Part shown: positions 56,774-64,000 of the stretch, in pieces | How the letters are laid out: every line of letters begins with the position of its first letter | Position numbering within the stretch: the first letter of the stretch is position 1 | NCBI GenBank assembly: GCA_022606135.1 | Contig: JABYQN010000002.1 | Location: forward strand, 1,550,001-1,614,000 | Direction of reading: 5' to 3' | From: Fomes fomentarius | Lineage: Eukaryota > Basidiomycota > Agaricomycetes > Polyporales > Polyporaceae | DNA: 64,000 nucleotides | Program-made: the position numbers and the translations under genes | Notes under the pieces: model-generated | The model's database searches: none | Told to the model about the DNA's origin: nothing | The model's input: only the letters and a program-made list of their open reading frames with translations

Positions 56774-57457
56774 ATGTCTCACGACATATCGCGCCGTTTA
56801 CACCCAATTCTCAAACGGGACTCATCTCCGTTCAAGACTCCCGTCCTCCCATTCACCTCACACGCCGGACTCTTCTCTCCGCACGTACACTTTCCGCCTA
56901 CCCCACGGATAGCGGATACGTACCCTGCGCACTCGCCCACGACATACGACCGTAAGCCTATCGCCGTCTCCCCGAACGTCGTCCAGCTCCCGCGGCGTGG
57001 CGAGCGCAAGCTGCACACCCCGCCCATCGACGTCGAGCCTGAACACCGTGGCCGCAGTCGGAGCCGCATACGCGGCAGGGCTACCACGAAGGGCAGTTAC
57101 TTCCATCCACGTGCGTACGAGGCATGCGATATCGAGCCCGAGAACGCGCCCTCCTGTCGCTTCGACCTGCCGTCTATGCCCTCCCTCGTCAAGGACCTCT
57201 CCCCTTCAGACGAATCCGACGATGTCGTGACCCCTCCCGGCACGACGCACCCAACGGTCGCACATGCGATCCCGCTCCGTTTCCCCGACTCCTCGCCGCA
57301 ACTCTCGTCTATTCCGCCCTCGCGCCGGCCGAGGTCGAATAAGACTCGGCAGCGAGACTTGACGCGGTACGAGCGCCTAAGAGAGGAGCGTCTCTCGAGC
57401 TCCAGCAGCTTCTCACCTTCTCCGAATTTCGATGAGGGCTGTCTAGGGGGCTTTTAG
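56774..57457 (+). CDS. Pro/Ser-rich hypothetical protein of basidiomycete type
   Basis: One exon of 227 residues. It has no signal peptide or membrane segment. The N-terminus, MSHDISRRLHPILKRDSSPF, is followed by SPHVHFPPTPRIADTYPAHS, TYDRKPIAVSPNVVQLPRRG, an Arg/Ser run, RGSYFHPRAYEACDIE-like segments, and DLPSMPSLVKDLSPSDESDD. I recognise this layout (ILKR, HVHFPPTP, YDR-PI-VSPN) as that of small proteins annotated as hypothetical in many Agaricomycetes, from memory and unverified. No function is known to me. High Ser/Pro content with several SP sites suggests a phosphorylated, disordered protein. Confidence 0.75.
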   Translation: MSHDISRRLHPILKRDSSPFKTPVLPFTSHAGLFSPHVHFPPTPRIADTYPAHSPTTYDRKPIAVSPNVVQLPRRGERKLHTPPIDVEPEHRGRSRSRIRGRATTKGSYFHPRAYEACDIEPENAPSCRFDLPSMPSLVKDLSPSDESDDVVTPPGTTHPTVAHAIPLRFPDSSPQLSSIPPSRRPRSNKTRQRDLTRYERLREERLSSSSSFSPSPNFDEGCLGGF

Positions 57458-59949
57458 CACGGGGAGACCGGGAAATTTCGGGGGGCGCATCAGGTTGACA
57501 CAGGGTTGGCGAACGAGTTCACCACACTGCCTATGACCCCAATACCTCTGGCATCGGCCCGTGCATACCATCTGTACAACGGACTCCGATGATTGATATC
57601 CAGGTTCTAGGCGGGGATGGTGACATCATGCTCAAGCTTCTTGTAGCATAGTTTTCCTTGAAGAGCGAGCGGTTGGGAAGAACGTTTGTACTACGTATAG
57701 TTGATGGGATAGCTGGGACGCTGGTCGTTCCGCGCACATTGTATCTGTATTCAACGTCTCTGAAAGTTTATGTTCTGGTTTTTAGGCAGTTCACAATTCG
57801 CTGTAGAACGTTTGATTACTATGAAGATTTACAAGACTCAAAGAACTACCCATATCGGTCGCGGTAGAGTGGTACCGGACCATCGCGGACCGCGCAACTC
57901 TGACGTATCGTTCAGGAATCACGGTCGCTTCGGCCATCCTGAACTCCCTTCCGGTGTGGCGAGATCCCGGACGCTTTGAGCGCGTCGCCCACAGTCACGC
58001 TATTCACATGTTCTAAGAGTGACGCTGCCGCTGAAGCGGACCTTCGACATAATAGAGCGAAGTACGCCGGTCCGGCACGAATGCTGTGTGGAAGGAGCCC
58101 CTTGGTTCTGCCCCAAAAAGTGCGAGTGACGTTATGCGTAGATGCGAGAGTCGTCACTGAAGATTGCGCAGAACGCGGGTTCCTCGTGTGCATGATGTCA
58201 GTGGTTCGGGATAGTGTCCGTGAAGAAGCGAACTCATAGGCTGGCTACTACACAATTCGGGAAGGCGAAGAAGCTGAGAACATGACTGGGTATGACGAAG
58301 GCGTTGCAAAGATAGCGACAGAGGGTGAGTCAATGACATGGACCCAGAATGGGGCACCGGTAGTAGTTTGATATTTGGAATTGAGGCACAAATGACGAAC
58401 ATCTTCGCACCCGCGTATTGTACGCGGAGGTGCGTGGACACGAATGCACTGATACCTGGGAACGAGTGCGCCCACGATGACGCGGAGCGGAACTTGAGCC
58501 TGAACGATGAACACCTCGAGGTGGGGGGAATCTGCTGGCTGACTGTGACAAGCACAGAAGTCAAGGTGATGACCGGAGTCCAGGAATACGGCGGCGGATT
58601 AATTAACCAGTTGGCAGGGTGGTAGGCGATGTCCTTCTTGAAGTCTTCTTAAAGTTCTTCTGTTCTCAATCGCATCCGGGCTAACCGGTAATGAACGTCA
58701 ATGGTGATTTGTGCAGGGTGCTATGGGACATCGCCGTACCGGTGGGAATGTCAGAGAATAGTTCATACCTGGCGTGACACTATTGGGCACTGGATATCTC
58801 ATTGTTTTCCGAGAGAAACCGGGAGACTTGCACTAGCATGCGACTCATCTGAGCGGTGTCCCATGTCTCGCAGAGACGCGGTGGAATTGTCAGTGAGGTA
58901 ACCGATCATCCTGCAGGGCCAGGTCATGCCTCGCCTCTTCTACTTCGGAGGAAAAGAGACGCTGAGACGATTGATTGGGACGCCAAATATCTGAGGTTCA
59001 GGGCAGACGCGAAACTCAATTGGAGCGTCTAGAGAGAACACTGCGACAAGACCTGCGTCTCCCAAAAATTCCTGACTGCAATCTGCGTGAGCACGCCTGT
59101 TGGGGCCTGAGCCTGCCGCTAACCATCGTCGTATGTGAGCCAGTAACCCTTCCTAGCAAGGGGTTTTCGAGCACAAGAAGCAGTATGAGTAATCGGTCTT
59201 TTGTCACTGTCTTAGCAATGCACTAATGGGACTGCGTGCGCGATATACGTACTTGCTACCAAAGTGCAGCCGCTGAGCCGGGAGGCAGCTGAGCTTCACA
59301 AAGCGCCGATCGGGTGCCTCACGGTACGTGGCAGGGAACACGTTTACGGTTTGCCCGACCACCACCTTAAGTCTCTCCTGAAGAAGCCTGAAGAACGCTC
59401 TACAAGGAAATATGAAGTTGTTGATCAATACTACCACGCAGAAAATCGACGCAAACTGACATACTATTACCAAGCAGTGCGGTGGTCGGGTGTGAGTACT
59501 CTCGTCCACTGGGGCGCTTTCACAGTCTGTCTCCCGCAGGCGATAGAGACTGTTAATTCATTTTTATGAAAGGGTGGTTTTGCTGTGGGTTTCTGCGCCC
59601 AATGGAATGCGTGGTGTGAGTTGCAGGCACTGGCAGGACAGTCGAGAAGGAAGAGGATCCCGACCTGAGCTTGCCGTCGGCTCTCCTCGCTTATGTTCAT
59701 CAACCTCCATCAAAGTGCTATCAACGCGTCTCTAACGAAGCTTAGAATTGTTACATGCATATGATGCACCATGGTCCCATATAGCGCTTACATAACTGGT
59801 CGCCACTAATTTCAAACCTATTCCGAAGCCTTCTAGGAACTTCGAAGAAAGACTTTGCATTTGCTTGCCAGTTTGATCAACGTTTCTCGCACGCTTCTTC
59901 AAGTTGAACGTTGAACCCTCCGCTAAGGGATCCAACTCTACGCCGCGTG
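57458..59949. other. 2.5-kb stretch without a recognisable gene
   Basis: Both strands show only short frames with no family resemblance. No tandem repeat, terminal repeat or RNA gene is apparent by eye. It is the longest empty interval in the otherwise gene-dense right half. Confidence 0.45.
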
Positions 59950-61877
59950 ATGCGCTGGGAAGCTGTTTTGCCTACCCTTGTGGCATTGCTTGGGGTTGCT
60001 GCCACTCCTTTCGCAGAATCCCTTCAGGGTGTCGCCGAGCAGGTTGTTCTGTCTCCTGGGCGAGACATTTCTGCAGATCTTCCAGTCGGTCCACCTGAGG
60101 GTACGTCCCCATCAGTCGCTAACACCGACGGTGTACTCTGTGAGTTGCTCGTGCCTAGATTATCTACTGGGCTGCTGAATCTCGCGTCTTCTCTTCGTTA
60201 GACGAGCAGTTCGCCCATCCTGCGTTCTCGGATTACCGACTTCGTATTGCTCGTCCAAATTTATGCGACCCCACCGTGAAGCAGTACTCCGGCTACCTCG
60301 ACATCTCGGACACCCGTCATTTGTTCTTCTGGTGGGTCTTGTTTGTTTTCTTTCTTCTGTTGTATATCCATGTACCTATGCCCAGGTTTTTTGAAGCACG
60401 GAAGGACCCCGATTCCGCTCCACTCATGATGTGGTTGAACGGCGGTCCCGGGTGTAGCTCAACCACTGGGATGCTCTTCGAGAATGGGCCATGCACTATC
60501 GCCGATCCCAACACAGTCACACCGAACCCGCATTCCTGGAACAACGTCGCTAACATGATATTCCTCGATCAACCTATTGGAACTGGCTTCTCCTATGCCT
60601 CTGACGGTTCGAAGGTCGACCGTCTTGCAGATCTCGCCATTGACGTCTACGCGTTCCTCCAGCTATTCATTTCGCGCTTCCAGAAGTACTCCCAGAAGCC
60701 CTTCTACCTCGCGGCTGAGAGTTGGGGCGGACACTACGGGCCCGTCATCGCAAGCTATGTGTACAAGATGAACGAGCGGAGGATATATGCGCCTTTCCCC
60801 GGACAGAAGCACATCAACTTCGCGTCACTGATCTTGGCCAACGGCTTGACGGACCCAAGACGCAGTTTGGGTCCGTACCGGAGTACATGTGCGGAGGTCC
60901 ACCGTACCCGCCATTCAAGCACGACAGCAAAGAGTGTGTCGCGATGAGGCTCGAGACCCCGGTTTGCACGAGGTTAATCGAGAGTTGCTACCGGTTCCCG
61001 TCGACACTGACCTGCAACCCCGCGACAAATTACTGCTGGGTGCGCGTGCTGGGGCCCATGGCTGGTGCGCATCCTGCTGAATCGTCCGTTTGCGTACTGT
61101 GACAGTGATTTTCTGGCCGTGGTAGCCTCCGGACTCAACCCATATGATCTTCGTAAGATCTGTAAGAACCCATCCGGCCTCTGCTATGAGGAAATAGACT
61201 GGGTGAGCGAATGGTTGAATAAGCCGCACGTCAGGCGTGAGCTCGGTGTGGACAGTAGTCCTGTTCAGTTTATGAACTGCAACATGACTACGAACGCGGG
61301 CTTCTACGCTCAAGGACAGGCGATGCACAACAGTGCTGCCCTCCTTCCGCCCTTGGTAAACGCGGGAATGCGTCTGCTTGTGTTTGCTGGAGACACGGAC
61401 GGTATCTGCAACCACATCGTAAGCCGCAGCTTCCGTATCAGTGTCACCCGAAGCAGTGTCTGACAACGTTATTGGCAGGGCGTGGAACGCTGGATGATCC
61501 AGCTCGAACATAAACACCATGTAGCGTTCTCCAACGCGCCCCTACTGCCCTTCATCACTGAGCTCACCGGAGATGTCGGTGGGAAAGTGCGCAGCGCAGG
61601 CGGCCCTGGGGCGGGTAACGTCACATACGTGCAGATCTTCGATGGCGGGTAAGTACTCCTGCACATATAGATCCCTGTTGGTCCCCGCTTGGTCTCGCGG
61701 AGTCTAATGTCAATCATCCACGCTTGTTCCTCCAGACACATGGCCCCCCACGACCAGCCTGAGGCCACTTTGGTCAGTGCCATTGCTCTTTTTGAAACGG
61801 ATATGCTAACGTGGGTCTGCTGGTAGGACATGATTACCCGATGGGTGAAGAACGTCCCGTTTGATGTGGTCGGGTGA
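59950..61877 (+). CDS. serine carboxypeptidase (S10) with a one-base frameshift
   Basis: Secreted or vacuolar peptidase family S10, which removes C-terminal residues. A signal peptide (MRWEAVLPTLVALLGVAATP) starts exon 1. Motifs in order are YSGYLDISDTRHLFFW, MMWLNGGPGCSSTTGMLFEN, FLDQPIGTGFSYA, LAAESWGGHYGPVIASYVY (catalytic Ser), CYEEIDWVSEWLNKPHVR, VFAGDTDGICNH (catalytic Asp) and GGHMAPHDQPEA (catalytic His). All three catalytic residues are present. Near 60852, NGLTDP and the following KTQFGSVPEYMCGGPPYPP are in different frames, with one base missing (CCCAAGAC where an extra A would restore it). No intron fits there. It is either a young pseudogene or a sequencing error; every other join is clean. 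Confidence 0.88.
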
Positions 61878-62216
61878 CATGCCTGTGCCGCCCATGCCAG
61901 TTTAGATTTTGCGGTGCTCAGCTTGCTGCAGTGATTGAGAGTGATTGTCGAAATACATTCCAACTCAGAGCGTAGCTATTATTGGCCGAGATGGAAGCGA
62001 GAAGTAACCTTATTGGGCTGGGTGTGGCCTGGACGTCTAATAGCGTCTAATACTTGCGAGCTTGCCGCGCGACACGACGCGTCTGTGGCATAGTCACGTG
62101 AGCGACATGAGTTGGGGTTGCGATCGGAGTCGTTCACCTCTTTGCTTTCTGCCTTTCATTCCTGCTTGCTTGCCCCACTCCCATCGACAACACTTCGAAG
62201 CTAGTATCACATCACC
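61878..62216. other. spacer
   Basis: About 340 bp between the carboxypeptidase stop and the coiled-coil gene. No feature seen apart from the presumed promoter of the next gene. Confidence 0.4.
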
Positions 62217-63103
62217 ATGCGCCGTGCTCAAAGTGTCAGAAATCACTCACGCCCCTCATATGCGATGGGGGTGGATGACTTGGGAATGGTCAAAGAAGAC
62301 GAATCGGTGGAGGACGTGCTCCGCCGGCAGTTGCTTGAGAAGGATAGGGAATGCGACAAGGTATGTGTATTGGTGAAATAGGCACAACGATCGCATTTAT
62401 TGTTCGCTGCGGCAGCTCCAAATACAAATACAAGCTCTCCAGGCTCAATTGGCCCAGCGCCCACCGCTGGAGAAGATCCAAGCACTGGCGAAGGAATACA
62501 CGAACCTCGAGTTGATATTGCAGGGTACTCAGCGCGAGAACGAGCGGTGCATGGCCGAAATGGAACGGTGCGTTTGTATAAACTTCTTTGTTCTTGCCAT
62601 TTTAGCGTGCGAACACCCGGCGATTGTATAGAGGGAAGCTACGGGAGAAGATGCTAGAGCGCGAGTTGGAGAAGTTAGCAGGGGCGAACTGGCAGGTACG
62701 CTACGACGCCCTCACAAATCGCCCAGAGCGTGCTGGATCTTGTGGCTGATCAACGGTAATGCTGCCTCGACCTCCCCTGCTCGTCCAGACAAACCTGGAG
62801 ATCGCCCCGGCTTCTGCGTCCGGATTCCACGCTCGCGCCTCCTCCTTGACCAGTTCAGGCAAACCTGGATCCGATAGCGCATCTCCAGCGAAGTCGAAGG
62901 GCGACTCGAGCGCCGCCAGCCCGCAGGCGACGGTTGACGCGACCAAGGCTTATTTGGAGCAAGTACGACTGACCATTCTCGGCATGGAGCAGCGCATGCA
63001 GTCGCGTGAGGAAAAGCTCGCAAAGCATATTGAACGGGCCGAAGCAGAAGGAGCACGGTTCGAGGAGGTGCGCAGGCAGGCGCTGTCCACAACCAGCTCG
63101 TGA
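62217..63103 (+). CDS. coiled-coil protein, hypothetical
   Basis: A multi-exon gene (about five exons) starting MRRAQSVRNHSRPSYAMG. Segments are EDVLRRQLLEKDRECDK, LQIQIQALQAQLAQRPPLEK, IQALAKEYTNLELILQGTQR, GKLREKMLERELEKLAG, a Ser/Ala-rich linker (SASGFHARASSLTSSGKPGS), then ATKAYLEQVRLTILGMEQRM and REEKLAKHIERAEAEG to the stop. Heptad spacing of Leu in both ends suggests two coiled coils flanking a disordered linker. I recognise no named family. Functions such as cytoskeletal or Golgi scaffolding would be guesses. Middle exon joins near 62.69-62.79 kb are uncertain. Confidence 0.6.
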
Positions 63104-64000
63104 ATCGTCTGACTTGGCCACACTTCCGTCTCCGAGTCCCCCGACCTATTTCGTGTTCAATCCCAACATTGCTGTCATCCACCATTCCGCTGTCGCTGTC
63201 GCTTCTTGTATGTTAATGTACTTGTACAGATCCCACCTCGTCGCCTCTGCAATCATTCTCGTCTCCCGGGCACAGCCGATCGCATTAAACGTTTTCTCTC
63301 GCGCTCGTGGACAAGCGAGGGCGTATGACACGGCCTCGTTGCTAGCACACGACGACGTGGACAGGCTCGGGGCCGAAATCTGCAATCCAACAGCCGAACT
63401 GGTCTGGGATCGCGGTAGGACGCGTTCTGAGAAGGTGAGTCGAAGGGACGTACGTACATACTTTACGTACGTCCCCGCCCGGCGCTCTGGAGACTTGGTC
63501 CGGCTGGGATGCTCCCCAGCCACTCCACGCCCCTAGCAGGCGACCGCCCACGGTGGGAGGATGTCATGCAGACAGGCACTCGCAGGCTTTCGGAGATGAT
63601 GGACAGCTCAATGCAGATGTAGTCGTGGTGAATGGCATCGCGAGAACCGGCGCGCATTGCGTCCGAAGGGGAGCCCTGCATTCAGCAGCGGTGGCGGCGA
63701 AGTCGGGAGAAGCGCAAGCGCGAGAAAGAAGAGATAAGCCTCTCTCCATCTGCATTTCGTTTGTTGGTGCCGCCTATGCCAAACCTGCCCAGAGGCCGGT
63801 GCGGTATGCACTACACTAAGAACGGGCAGGGAAGCCGATTCTGGACCGGTACTCCCAGTCGCGATCCCCGATGGAGCATAGCGGCCGACTCGGACTCGGA
63901 GTCTGGAGATTGCGCAGACATGTCGTACGTATATTACGCCTAGCTGGTACTGGGAGAGATCCAAGGCCAGGAGATTTGATGGGCAAGTATGGTAAGGACC
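63104..64000. other. right edge, uncertain gene
   Basis: Plus-strand segments such as RARGQARAYDTASLLAHDDV and VDRLGAEICNPTAELVWDRG (63.29-63.43 kb), followed by a GTGAGT donor, and LVPPMPNLPRGRCGMHYTKN (63.76-63.83 kb) look protein-like. They could be exons of one gene ending at 63943 or partly outside the window. I cannot assemble a complete frame or name a family. Confidence 0.3.

Noticed and set aside
57458..59949. Search for a transposon or RNA gene in the empty 2.5 kb
   Set aside because: No terminal repeats, coding relics or tRNA-like folds could be identified by eye.

Overview
This window is nuclear DNA of a basidiomycete fungus, most likely an Agaricomycete and by overall feel a polypore. 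The class comes from many short introns (about 40-75 bp) with GT..AG ends, protein-coding genes close together on both strands, and protein relatives (UTP14, SRP14, SMC4, NRAMP, TMCO4/Mil1, MET1-type siroheme synthase) with fungal features. The species is not determined. I saw no rRNA, tRNA, CRISPR or bacterial-type features.

Region 1 (about 3.5-24.4 kb) is a cluster of ten related genes or gene relics of one family, called here the NRTIDD family. One is on the plus strand (3529) and nine are on the minus strand. Each complete member has a signal peptide, an ectodomain of about 170 residues (NRTIDD near the start, a CxxC pair, a WHD motif, a LFDY-type end), a Ser/Thr/Pro stalk, one membrane span and a long cytoplasmic tail. 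Most tails end in a short leucine-zipper-like helix followed directly by a PPxY motif (PPRY or PPVY). PPxY is the ligand of WW domains such as those of Rsp5/Nedd4 ubiquitin ligases. Two members have lost the PPxY, one gene is truncated, one is a multiply broken pseudogene, and two are a recent segmental duplication. I regard this array, and the coil-plus-PPxY tail, as the least explained part of the window.

Region 2 (24.4-31.3 kb) is gene-poor. It holds a decayed zinc alcohol dehydrogenase, an intron-rich histone H3 gene and a small hydrophilic protein.

Region 3 (31.3-56 kb) is a conserved housekeeping block. In order it contains UTP14 (+), an NRAMP metal transporter (-), an unidentified multi-exon gene (-), a CDK-like kinase (+), SMC4 of condensin (-), a siroheme synthase / uroporphyrinogen-III methyltransferase (-), SRP14 (+) and a DUF726/TMCO4-like membrane hydrolase (+). 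A small inverted-repeat transposon with a 5-bp target duplication and one arm of a 140-bp inverted repeat lie in the promoter region shared by the siroheme gene and SRP14.

Region 4 (56-64 kb) holds a basidiomycete-type proline/serine-rich protein, about 2.4 kb without a recognisable gene, a serine carboxypeptidase with a one-base frameshift, a coiled-coil protein, and an uncertain last gene near the right edge.

Exon boundaries were placed by eye from GT/AG sites and reading frame. Those with explicit coordinates (genes at 3529, 8111, 21017, 31328) keep frame throughout; others are approximate.
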